From: Pleodorina starrii
Taxonomy: Eukaryota; Chlorophyta; Chlorophyceae; Chlamydomonadales; Volvocaceae
Assembly (NCBI GenBank): GCA_030267565.1
Contig: BRXU01000003.1
Coordinates: 7,677,001-7,741,000 of the forward strand
Length of the DNA stretch: 64,000 nt
Reading direction: 5' to 3'
The notes under the pieces are model-generated. The model made no database searches. It saw only the letters and a list, made by a program, of their open reading frames with translations, and was not told where the DNA came from. Every line of letters begins with the position of its first letter. Position 1 is the first letter of the stretch. Positions 1 through 13,026 of the stretch are shown here, in pieces. Both the position numbers and the translations under genes were made by a program.

Positions 1-3004
<3,004 letters not shown>

Positions 3005-3319
3005 TTTGGCTCTGTGTATAAGGTCCTAGACAAGTGACGAGGGTTCCCAATAGTAATATCACGGACGGTCGACTGCAAGATCAATGCCTCTGTACCCGAT
3101 GGTATGCTACGCAGTGAAATATAACAAAACACCTGTTAGCAAGCCCACTTTATGGCGACTGTCCTGCGTCACAGACCTTTGGACGAGTGCACCACACAAT
3201 TGCCACTCGGGCCCTACGTGCTTTCGCGCGGAGCGAGTGGTTGGGTGTTGTGAGTGGTTCCGGAAGTCATTTGGTAGGACTGGCACACGAAGTAACAGTG
3301 TATGTTGTGATGGGTACGA
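3005..3319. promoter_or_regulatory. Shared divergent promoter interval, FtsH2 / chaperonin-like gene
   Basis: The 315 bases between two divergent start codons must hold both 5' UTRs and promoters. I see no clear TATA box or other element I can name. Short ORFs on either strand show no family resemblance. Confidence 0.5.
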
Positions 3320-6300
3320 ATGGCTCACCTGCAGCGTGCGCTCGCAAGCATTGCGCGGCAGGAGCACGCCATGTCGGTTGGCCTTGGGCCTCACGGTGAG
3401 ACTTGTTCATAGCACACCACGGCATCTAGGTATGGAATGTACCTTCCGTTTCTAACCTGCCATGTTACCAGCAAGCGCGTACTGTCCGCGCGTACTGTCG
3501 GACTCATGACATGCAAGATGCAAGTCGCGCCACAACTCCCTATCACAGGCCTCGACCAGCTTCTCATAGATGAAGCCAACCAGCCAGTGATTACGAATTC
3601 CGGTGATGTGATCCTGTCATCGGCCTCTCCCGACGATGCGCTGGGCGCGCTCATCCTGAAGTTGGTTGCGGTAAGCCGCTGCGCGTCCAGCAACCGGACC
3701 TTTTGCGGATAGGTCCGTCATGGGAAAGGCACAATGTCATAGACAACGGTCGCGGCTAAAGTTGCCGAAAGTTGCTTGAATGTACGACACACAACACGTC
3801 CCTGTCACTCGTCTTGGCCTGTTCAGCTCAGTGTGCCCCGGGTAGGACGCCGCGCCGTCACAGCCGCGCAATGGGCCATCCCGGCACGTTCATTCACTCC
3901 TTATCACGTCCTCAACACTTCTGGGGCACTAGGAAAGGCGCAGTTGAGGGGCCGGCGGCGACGGGGGCCCGCGGAGCCTCTTCACTCGTCCTGCCCCATA
4001 TCCTCCCTTCTCCTCCCTCCCCTACCCCTCCACCAGTGCCATCGACGCATTGCACTCAACGGGACAAATCCTCCCCCCTTCGCCCCTCCCCCCTCTTATT
4101 GGCTTCCAGGACAGCTGCGCCTCCCTGGGGGACGCTTCCAAGCGGGTGCTTCTGATGGTGCTGTCGGGGCTGAGGCAGGTACGGCAGGACCGAGGGGGTC
4201 GGTCGGTCGGATGGCTGGAGGGACGGATGGACGGATGGAGGGATGGCTGGTTGGAGAGTTGGCAGTCGGGTGGGAATTGTTGCTAGGGTTTTGTGCAGTA
4301 ATGCTGCAATATACAGCAGTAGGGCTAAAAACCGTAACCCCTTCCCCCCACACCCACACACACAACCCTCGGTCGGCTCTGCCACCGCCCACTTCCACTT
4401 CCACCACGAAACCACGCACACGCGCTCTCCAGTCCCAAGCCCTAAAACCCTAAAACCTGCGCCCTCCCTCCCCTTCTCCCTCCCACCACAGTACCTGCGC
4501 TCCGGACTGCACCCCCACACCTTCCAGCACGACCTGGCGGCGCAGGTACGGTATTGTACGGCAATCACAACGCACTGGGACATGGAACTATGAGCCTCGT
4601 TCCCGACAAGGGTGGTCATCACTTCGGCCCTGAGGGGTGGGGGCGCCAGCCCTGCCCCTCCCCTTCCCACATTAGCAGATCCAGATCCAGATCCAGATCC
4701 TGATGCAGCGCAGATCCGTACGGGACGAGCTAGAGGGGAGACAGAGACGAACGTGGGGGGCGGGTGATCGGCGAGAAGGTGGGAGAAGGGTGCCTAGTGC
4801 TACGGTGCTCTTATCTTGGCGCGTCGTGCTCTCCCCCGCGCCGTCTTTTCGCGCCGGCGGACTCGAATGGGCCCGCCGGCGGCCGCCAGCTGTCGTACCG
4901 AGGACATGTACGAGCATATCCTCTCCCGCCGCGCACCTCCCGCCGCGCTGCAGGTGCTGCAGTGTGTGGTGCCCAGTGCCGTACTGCACGTGCCGCTGCC
5001 TCCAGGGGGCCCTCAGCCGGGCGACGAGGCGGCGGAGGTGAGGGGCTTGGGGGCCGGGAGCCCGGAGGGGAAATGGGGCAGCAGAGAAAGGAGGGGGCTG
5101 CGGAAAGGTGGTGGTTTCGGAGACAGGGTTTGGCACGCGGGCCCGCCGCGCACAGGAACCTTCCCTGCTCCCTCCCGCCTCCCCGGGCAGCCTTCCTCCA
5201 AAGTATCCCCCCTCAAGAAGTCGCTGCCGTCCCTCTTTTTCCATCCACCCGACTTCCTCCCTCCCCTCCCTCCCTCCCCCCATAAGGCCCTCCACGCGCT
5301 CATCCGCACCCATCTCGTGGGCAAGGCGGGGGGCCAGGCGGCCGAGCAGCGGCTGGCGGACTGCTTACAGGTGTGGGGGGGGGGGGCTGGTGAGGGTGGG
5401 GAGGGGGAGTTGGTGAGGCGAGGGGCTGGTGATGTGGGGGGCTGGTGAGGGTATGTCTGGTATTCTGCACTACTGGGTGGGTGGGCTCTCGGTCGCGCAC
5501 GTCCCTCCGCTGCGGCATCGTTTTCACCACCACCACTGCCGACCCCCACGGCCCCCTCCGTCCCATCGCAAGCCGCTTCAGTCTGGACAACCCCCCGCCC
5601 CCCTGACCCCCCACGCCGCCCCCTACTCCCCCCGGTTCCGACCTGCCCTCAGGAGCTGGTGCTGCTGCAACTGCGAGCAGCGGCGGCGGCGGGGCGGACC
5701 GCAGCCGAGGTACGCCGGGTGGGCGGTGGGGTGGGGTGCTGTGGCGCTGTGGGGCGTGGCTGGGGGCGGCGGCGGGGGGTAGGGGAGGAGGGGGGGGATG
5801 GGAGGAGGGCGGAGTTGCGCCTCGTCCGTTCTGCTCTCCAGGAGGGGAGGAGGGAGGGCACACACCCCCAACCCTCCTCCGTTCCCCTCCTGCCCCCCGC
5901 CTCCGCCCTCCCCCTAACCACCATCTGATCGCCTTTGTCAGCGTGCGTCTCGTCCGACTGTCGTACTCTTCCCCTCCACCCCTCCAACCCACGCACCCAC
6001 CGAACCAGGCGCTGTCATCGCTGCGTGACGGTCTCCCGCTGGCCCGGCTGCCGGGTGCTCCTCCGAGCCAGACGCGGCTGCTGCGGGGGGTGGTGCTGGG
6101 GGAGGGGCCGCTGGCGGGGCCGGGGGTGGCGGGGCCGCTGACAAGGCAGGTGAGGGCAGGCGAGGGCAGGAGGGAGCGGGAGATGGGGGACGGAAGGACG
6201 TTGCGGAGGAGGGGTTGGTCGCTCGCTCCTGGTCCGTTTGTGGTTACTGATTGGATGGGAGAGGAGGAGGGAGCGACAAGGACCTGGGGCGCTGAGAGGA

Positions 6301-9300
6301 GGGCCTTCGAGGGCGTCGGCTTTGAGGGCGGCGGCTCCTCCCCCACACTCCCTACACCCCCACACCCCACACCCAGCCCATACCCAACTACTTGTGGTGT
6401 ATGCGTGTGTGTGTGTATGCGTGTGTCTCCCCGCAGCCCCACCTTCATTGCGCTCTCCTGCCCGCTGGATGGAGAGGCCATCACGTGTGTACGACAGAGC
6501 GCCGGCGGCGTCGACGCCCCAAATGACGGCGGCGGCGGCGGCGGCGGCCCGGCGGTGGCGATCCGGGTGGTTTCGGAGGCGCAGCGGGGCGAGGTGGAGG
6601 CTGCGGCGGTGGAGCTGTTGCGGCAGCGGATCGCGATGCTGGCTGAGCGGGGGGTGGAGCTGCTGCTCTTGTGCCATCGGGTGGGTGCGGGATGGGGTGG
6701 ATGCGGGATGGGGTGGGTGAGAGCGTTTACCTTTCCAAGGGCCCGGCACGACTGGGGACTGCGCCTTTGCACCGTCCCCGCCTTCGACTCGCGTCACCCA
6801 TGACCCATCTCAACTGCCGCCGTCCCATCGCTGCGGTTTTATATTTCATCTTTCACCTTTCATTTTGTCGCCCCCCCCCCCACTGTCCCCTGGAAACCCC
6901 CGCAGCCGCCCCCGATAGCCACGCAGCTGTGTCACCAGTACGGCATAACCCTGGTAGCCGGATTGGACGAGCAGGACGCGGCGCGCGCATGCGCCGCCGG
7001 CGGCGGCGGTCCGCCGCTGAGCCGCTCGGGGCTGGCGGCGCTGGCGGCGGCGCCGCTGGGGCGCGCGGCGGCGGCGCGGGTGGTGGGGCTGGGGCCACGG
7101 CGGGCTGTGCTGCTGGAGTTTGGGGAGCGGCAGTGGCAGGCGGCAGGGGAGGTGCGATGCCTGCGCGTGTGCGTGCGTGTGTACGTGCGTGCGTGCATGA
7201 ATGTGCGTTAACGATTTGAAGGTTGTTGTGGCACAAGGAATTTAGGGTTTCAGGGATTATGGGAAATGGTATGTTGTTGGGGAGTTTAAGGGGATTCGCG
7301 GCCGCCTCAAAGACACCTGCTTACTCGCCCCCCTCCCCATGGGTCGAGGCTGGGCCCATGGGTCGAGGCTGGGCCCATGGGTCGAGGCTGGGCCCATGGG
7401 TCGAGGGCTGGGCTCGTGGGTCGAGGCTGGGCCCATGGGTCGAGGCTGGGCTCGTGGGTCGAGGCTGGGCCCATGAGTCGAGGCTGGGCCCATGGGTCGA
7501 GGCTGGGCCCATGGGTCGAGGCTGGGCCCATGGGTCGAGGCTGGGCCCATGGGTCGAGGCTGGGCTCGTGGGTCGAGGCTGGGCCCATGGGTCGAGGCTG
7601 GGCTCGTGGGTCGAGGCTGGGCCCATGGCCCGAGGCTGGGCCCATGGGTCGAGGCTGGGCCCATGAGTCGAGGCTTGGCCCATGGGTTGAGGCTTGGCCC
7701 ATGAGTCAAGGCTTGGCCCATGGGCCGAGGCTGGGCCCATGGGTCGAGACTCACCTCCGCCCCTCCGCCCCTCCGTCCCCCCATCCTTGGCTGCTAACCC
7801 ACGCTCTAGGCCGCTTGCACGCTGCTGCTCTGCGGCGTGAGTGAGGTGGCTGTACGGCAGGCCGCCCGCGCAGTACGGCGGTGCCTGATCTCCCTCGCCG
7901 CCGCCGTCGGCTCCATGGATTACGATGACGCTGCCGCCGCCGCCGCTGCGGCCGCCGCCCCGGCCGCTGGTGGCGTCGAATGCCTGGTCTTCGTGGCTGG
8001 CGGCGGCGGCTTCGAAGGTCTGCTTGAGTTGCAGCTTCGGGAGTTGATGGATGTGGCCAGAAGGGGGCCGTCGGGCGACAACGTGGAGGAGGGAGGGGAC
8101 AAGGGAGGTGAGGGGCAGGAAGGCGTGGCGGAAACGGCGGCGGAGGTGGCGGAGGCCGCAGCGGCGGAGGCGGGATCGGTTAGCGAGGTGGGTGTGTGGG
8201 TGGGTGGTTTGGGTGGGGGAGGGAGGTGGTCACGTAGTAGCTAGCAGGTGTAGGATGTGGGGTGCAGGGTGTGGGGTGTGGGGTTGAGTGGCGCTTCTGC
8301 TCTACTGCTAGTGCTCCCTCCGCGCCAACCCCCGCCCCCTCCCCCGTTCTGATGTCCTGCTGGCTTGCGCTGGCCCCCCTCCTCCCTTTGTCTGCTTTCC
8401 CCCCCCCCCTTCACACACCCCGCTGCCAGCTGGTGGCCTCGTTGCGGATTCTCCACGCGATGGCGGCGGCGGTGCCCCGGGCACTGACGGGAGCTGCTGG
8501 CGGCGGCGGCGGCGGCGTTACGGGCCGCGGCGGCGGCGGCCAACAGCAGCTGCGGGCGCAGCGGGAGGCGCTGTTGCAGGTATGAGGGTTTTTCGGCTGT
8601 ATGTGTACGCCATGCCGTACCGTCGTACCCTAGGATGGGAAACCCCAGATCCAGACGATGACTCTAGGGCACAAAAAGGTCGCACCTGTAGGCCGTTGTC
8701 TGTTGGCCGATCAATCGTCACTTCGGTATTGGTTGGGTTCGTTGGCGTTACGTTCTCTCTGGTTGGGTCGTTGGGAGGGGCGGCTGGCGGTCTTTCATCG
8801 TGTTGACGTTGGGGCGGCGGATGGGGGTGGTGGTGGGGGTGGTGGCAGTGGTGGTGGTGGTGGTGGTGGTGTAGTACTCGGCGTCGGGGTACCTCCCCGG
8901 GTGCGGCATAGTTGTTGTTGTTGTCCCCCGACGGCGGCGGCGACTTGTACTTTTCTACACCTCCCATCTTCCCCGGGGAATCGTGGTGTCCGTCCCCTCA
9001 GGTGCAGCAGCTGCGTCAGTGCCAGGCCGAGGTGCTTCGGAGCAACGAGCTGGTTCGCTGCGGTCTGCTGGTGCCCTCCGCCGCATTGTCCTTTTACGGC
9101 AGGGCATTGCGTGACGGCGATGCCGCCGGCGGCGGCGGCGGTGTACAGCAGGACGAGCACGGCAAGTACGGCAGTGACTTTGTGCGTGCGCGGCCGCCGC
9201 TCGGCGGACACAGCTTTGTGGCGGCGCGTGACGTTGTGTCGTACGGAGTGGTGGAGCCGGCGGCGGTGGCGGCGAGCGCCTGGAACCACGCGGTTGACGT

Positions 9301-9910
9301 TGTACGGCAGGTACGACATACAGGCCCTACGGCAACCGGTACGCGTTTCCGTGCCCCCAAGCAAGGCGAGGCCTCTGGTGCCGTCCCACCCTTTTTGGCC
9401 CCTAACGAATGGGAATGCACGTCTCCGGGTTTGGAAGGTGCCGTACCACTGCTTCGTACATGCATGCATGCATGCTTGCATGCATGCACCCTGCTTCCAC
9501 GCACGCACATCGGCATCACTCCTGGACGCAATGATTCGTCTTATTTTGGAGGCTCGAGACTTCCCTGCTTCGAGACGTCGAAGCCCTGTCACCGCCCAAG
9601 CAACTTGCGTCCGCGCTGGCGCGCTCGCTTCCCTCTTCCGCCTTCCCTGCCTTCTGCCTCCCACTTCTCCTCCTTCCCTGCTCTCCCACTCGCTTGACAG
9701 GTCGTCCGCATTTACGGGCCTCCGGCGGCGGCGGTCGCGTCCCAGCGGCGCGGCGGCGGCGGCGGCCCCTTCCTGGCGGTAGGACCGGCCCCGGCGGAGG
9801 CGCCGCGCGCCCGCCGCGGCGGCCGTCGGGCCGGCGGGGACTCCGGCAGCGGCAGCAACGACAGCAGCGACGGCGGCGGCGGCGGTGACAGCGGCGGCGA
9901 TAGCGATTAG
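3320..9910 (+). CDS. Divergent group II chaperonin-like protein (BBS6/BBS10/BBS12 type)
   Basis: CCT/TRiC-related protein. Exons: 3320-3395, 3549-3670, 4110-4178, 4492-4545, 4903-5037, 5287-5370, 5653-5709, 6009-6145, 6437-6680, 6906-7151, 7810-8187, 8430-8579, 9002-9310, 9701-9910; 756 aa. The start is chosen because MAHLQRALASIARQEH leads straight into the chaperonin signature SVGLGPHGLDQLLID, then VITNSGDVIL (CCT: ITNDGATIL) and LGDASKRVLLMVL where CCT has GDGTTSVV. Later blocks keep the CCT order: RTHLVGK, TLLLCGVSEVAVRQAARAV, and VFVAGGGGFEGLLELQLREL (CCT: GGGAxE). The ATPase loop is altered, as in BBS10, and Ala/Gly-rich insertions lengthen it beyond the 550-aa CCT norm. BBS chaperonins help assemble the BBSome used in ciliary traffic, plausible for a flagellate. 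Exon 5's acceptor is tentative. Exon 7 only stays in frame with a GC donor at 6146. Which BBS chaperonin it is cannot be decided here. Confidence 0.75.
7338..7751. repeat. 19-bp minisatellite, about 22 copies, in an intron of the chaperonin-like gene
   Basis: Head-to-tail copies of a 19-base unit (CATGGGTCGAGGCTGGGCC) with point variants (CTCGTG for CCCATG, ATGAGTC, TTGGCC) and one 20-base unit. The array lies wholly between exons 6906-7151 and 7810-8187. As 19 is not a multiple of three and stops are rare, all frames stay open on both strands and give spurious repeat proteins. Confidence 0.95.
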
Positions 9911-10976
9911 CTGAGTTTGACACAGCGACGGGGTGACGGGGCGGCTGGTCGCGGTGCAGCAGAGAAGACGCGGAACAGAAAGAATGAACGAACCGGTTTA
10001 GGCAGAGGAAAAAGGTGGTCGTGGTGCTACATGAAGAGTAGTTCTATGCTCCTGTCCCCCTTAACCTGTAATCTCGTGGCTTTTGCCGAAGCTGCCAGGC
10101 TGAATGAAAGTGCTTTTTGAGAGAGAGCGAACGAGACGAGGAGCGGGGACCGACTGCCAAGGGCCCCCTTACACTGCAGGAGAACTCAGCCAAACACCAG
10201 CCGCGCGCGCGGCCCTCCAAGCCGCCCACCAGCTGAGCGCGCGGCCACCCCACACGAAACCCACACCCCGCGGTGCGACCCCGAACCGCAACCGCGCAGC
10301 ACCGAACCGCCGCCGCTGCGGCAAGCACACACCTGAACCACCGCCCCATCAGGGCGGCAACCACAGCCGGGCCGAGGCCCGGTGAAAACCACGGACGAAA
10401 CCCCCACCCCCTGCCGCGCCACACACCGCCCCAACCACACCCAGACAAAGAAATCCCCCCCAGCCCCGCCAAAGGCCGCCGGGCCTGGCCGTCAACCGGT
10501 GCCCGCGGGCGGCCCGCCGATGGCCGAGCCGATGGTGGAGGCGTCTGAGCGCGGGAGAGGACAGATGCGCGTGGTGTCGAGTCAGTCGAGGGAGGCGGGC
10601 GGGGAAGTAACAGCTATGAAAAGCTGAAGCTCTACTGAGAACAAGGCAGAATGCCTGTAACGAGAAAGCTGAAGCGCAATAGTCTCGCCACTCGATTACG
10701 GTTGTACGACAGTCGCACAGAACCAGACTTAGAGGCTCCGATCGCCTCGCTCCGTCGCATCTAAGTCAACAATACTTGTTAACAGTTGTGTGTCAGGGAG
10801 CAGTCAGAAAGCACTGGTGCGAGGGCGGGGGCCGGAGAGGCGGTGGGCACATGCACATGTTGACGGTTGACTGCTGAACGGGGCGGCTGCTTCGGCTGCT
10901 GCTAGGTGGCTTAAGTAGCTTGACAGTAGAAATGGAGTTGATTATTCGCAGAGCAGGCTGACTTGCAGATAGAAGG
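9911..10976. other. 3' flank of the chaperonin-like gene; no gene recognised
   Basis: The first part is likely the 3' UTR: TGTAA, the volvocine polyadenylation signal, occurs at about 10066 and again near 10658. The middle (10130-10560) is C/G-rich with open frames on both strands that match nothing I recognise. From about 10620 the composition becomes AT-richer and leads into the repeat zone. Confidence 0.5.
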
Positions 10977-11719
10977 TCAGCGGAACTGTTTGCGAGGGTC
11001 GCGATGACGTGCACTTCCCGACGAGAGTGCAGAGGCTTCGCTTCCGAGGTATTCGCCATAGAGAGGCTTGACAACTGTAGCATTAGGACAGGGAATGTAG
11101 AAGTCGCCTAGGTTGCCGACTGGATTTGTTGGGCGGCCCGCAGGAGACCGCATTGTGCGTGCATTTGCGGCTTGGCGTCCGACAACCAGTTTGCCCCTCA
11201 TAGTTTGTTCCTTGCAAACCTTTGTAATGTGCGAATAGGACCTCACGGGCAGATTCGGCGATTTACAGGCCGCATCCTGGAGATACATGCTGCCATCCGG
11301 GGATTTCTTCGCGTCTGTGAATATCCCTAGGAGTTGGCATAGTGCGTCCGCCAGGTGGCCGACGTCGATGGTACTCCCGTCTTCCAAATACGCAATCATG
11401 GCCGCAGCTGCAGGTGCAACACACGAAATGCCGGACCCGACGAAATAAATTGTCTGAGGATGCACGGCCGGCCAATGCTTGTCGAGAAGCAGCAGCGCCT
11501 TGTCAAGATACATGTTGACTTTATGCAGAACTAGCCGGCAGAGAAACTCATTCGGGAGTGCCGACCGTGGTGAGGGACCGGTGCGCTTGTAGGTCGTACT
11601 ATTTCGCAAAATAGTACGGCACGCATGCTCCAGCGCTGTTCCCGCGCACATAAAAGGTATTCACATAACTGCTTGGCCTTGTATCGGTTCGTTATATGTG
11701 CCCCAGCAGCTCTGGTCAC
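10977..11719 (-). pseudogene. Unrecognised repeat-borne ORF, left copy 1 (frameshifted)
   Basis: This ORF occurs four times in the window (here, 11728-11940, 60748-61167, 61454-62056). The conserved core includes LPNEFLCRLVLH, MYLDKALLLLDKHWPAVHP, QTIYFVGSGIS, AYLEDGSTIDVGHLADALC and SPDGSMYLQ. Compared with the right-hand copy, the N-terminal reading (MTRAAGAHITNRYKAK) and the core lie in different frames because of a one-base length difference near 11565-11575. A second one-base difference near 11260 changes the C-terminal frame, so at least one lineage has decayed. I recognise no family, no signal peptide and no membrane segment. The core is mixed alpha/beta in character. It could be part of a mobile element or a dying alga-specific gene. 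Confidence 0.5.
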
Positions 11720-11727
11720 ATAGGCAG

Positions 11728-11940
11728 CTATTCATAAATTGTCTGAGGATGCACGGCCGGCCAATGCCTGTCGAGAAGCAGCAGCACCTTGTCAAGATCC
11801 ATGTTGACTTTATGCAGAACTAGCCGGCAGAGAAACTCATTCGGGAGTGCCGACCGTGGTGAGGGACCGGTGCGCTTGTAGGTCGTACTATTTCGCAAAA
11901 TAGTACGGCACGCATGCTCCAGCGCTGTTCCCGCGCACAT
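11728..11940 (-). pseudogene. Unrecognised repeat-borne ORF, left copy 2 (5' fragment)
   Basis: About 70 residues identical or nearly so to the N-terminal core of copy 1 (MCAGTALEHACRTIL, MDLDKVLLLLDRHWPAVHP), ending abruptly at QTIYE. It is a truncated tandem duplicate. The LINE insertion at 11952 sits just upstream of its start. Confidence 0.7.
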
Positions 11941-11951
11941 AAAAGATATTC

Positions 11952-12174
11952 GCGCTTTCGGCGCGAGCGCATCGCCGTGTAGAGTCGATGGAGACTCCTT
12001 CTCAGGTCATGTTGTGCTTTTGTGACGTATCTGTCTTATGTTGTCTTTATGCCCTTTCTGCTACGGTTGATTTTTCCTTACTTTTTGTTCCTTTTGCTTG
12101 ACTAAGGCGGTTCATGAGCCTTCGGGTTCGTTTGAACCGTACGAGCTCACTGAAGCTTGTAACATCATCATCAT
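11952..12174 (+). mobile_element. LINE 3'-end fragment with target-site duplication
   Basis: The last ~70 bases (GGTTCATGAGCC, GTACGAGCTC, GAAGCTTGTAACATCATCATC) match the 3' end of the larger LINE at 13027-14570. The flanks repeat AAAAGATATTC (11941-11951 and 12175-12185, arguably 13 bp with the preceding AT). The uninterrupted sister sequence at 11650 reads straight through the site (ATAAAAGGTATTCACATAAC), which proves an insertion. It is severely 5'-truncated and has no coding capacity. Confidence 0.9.
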
Positions 12175-12307
12175 AAAAGATATTCACATAACTGCTTGGC
12201 CTTGTATCGGTTCGTTATATGTGCCCTAGCAGCTCTGGTCACTTAGGCAGCTATTCATAAGTCAAAAGCACAGAAGGACGTTAATTTCGCTTTGCAGTAC
12301 AAAGGCC

Positions 12308-12385
12308 TGAACGACCTTCACTGAACGTTCACGGTGAGCGTTCAGTGCAGGTTCAGTGAACGTTCATTCCCCTTTCAGTGAACGA
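12308..12385. repeat. GTTCACTGAAC-type palindromic cluster, copy 1
   Basis: A run of overlapping inverted motifs TGAACGTTCA, TTCACTGAACG and CAGTGAACGTTCA. The same cluster recurs in inverted orientation at 60616-60704 and 61320-61411, and a related one lies at 63012-63110. It can fold into nested hairpins. Confidence 0.85.
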
Positions 12386-12891
12386 AGAAACACGCGTTTA
12401 CCCGAGGTACTGTACTCCATTTGAGCATGGCCGCCATCGAAGCGAGGAGCGCCGCGCACAAGCTTAGAGCCTAGGCATCATTCCAACATTTCCAACATTT
12501 CCCAGCACTAGGGATTGAATTTAGGGGTCCCCGCTTTGCGTCCGTCTCAACAGTTGACGTGAGCTTATATAAGATGTAATGCACCTTTAGGTAGCAAACA
12601 AGCTGCCAGGCCTTTAGGTTGATGGATGGGGCGTTGTCCTACCGCCATCAAAGGTTGTTAGCATGTGGAAGTATTAAAAAATTTCCGTCGGCCCAGGCTG
12701 TCGTAGAGTTATGTTAAGCGGATCCGGATTTGCCGGTCAAGCCCCAATCGCGCAATCGGCATCCCTTCATTCCAGTTTTTAACCGCAACAAGTAGTCATC
12801 CACGTCTCGACGAACTGCCTTTTCCATCGAAAGCAGTATCACCTCTGCGACAAGCGAGGGCAAACAACATCTATCTCAACACAGCAGCAAA
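12386..12891. other. Duplicated 5' flank of the F-box gene (left arm)
   Basis: No gene. The sequence matches, in inverted orientation, the upstream region of the intact F-box gene at 60108-60600. Shared landmarks are CCGAGGTACTGTACTCC, the GCCGCCATCGAAGCGAGGAG stretch and the AAGCAGTATCACCTCTGCGA stretch, so this arm carries what should be the F-box promoter. A TATA-like TTATATAAG sits at about 12565-12573. Confidence 0.7.
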
Positions 12892-13026
12892 ATGCGGAAG
12901 CGTGCCAAGAGTAAGGGAACAGCACTAGATGTTTCACAGGACCTTTAGCAAATATCCTTTCCGGTGCGGCCGCGGAGAATTCGGGCCTGAATTCCGTGGA
13001 TGCTCTGCCCAAGCAACGAGACGCTG

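Larger units (their letters stand above)
11449..12261. repeat. Direct duplication of about 288 bp, second copy split by a LINE fragment
   Basis: Bases 11449-11736 and 11738-12261 are the same sequence once the 223-bp LINE piece and its target-site duplication are removed from the second copy. Both carry the 5' half of the unknown ORF and end at the same ATTCATAA boundary. Confidence 0.85.

Noticed and set aside
3437..3712. Frame beginning MYLPFLTCH as the start of the chaperonin-like protein
   Set aside because: Its first part is intron. Splicing 3395 to 3549 gives the canonical LGPHGLDQLL join and a better start at 3320.
4439..4457. Two CCCTAAAA units, the Chlamydomonas telomere repeat on the reverse strand
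   Set aside because: Only two units within a pyrimidine-rich intron just before a splice acceptor; chance or splicing-related composition is more likely than a telomere relic.
7338..7751. CRISPR-like array
   Set aside because: Units are contiguous, 19 bp, without unique spacers, and the genome is eukaryotic nuclear.
7257..7844. Long overlapping frames of GRGWAHGSRL / GPWVEA repeats on both strands
   Set aside because: They are the 19-bp minisatellite read in three frames, inside an intron with good splice sites on both sides; not a repeat protein.
12961..13026. GAATTC/GCGGCCGC sites near the F-box start suggesting a cloning artefact or vector
   Set aside because: The same sequence is in the independent right-hand copy (about 59995-60045) as F-box coding sequence (GAAAENSGLN-type frame), so it is genomic.
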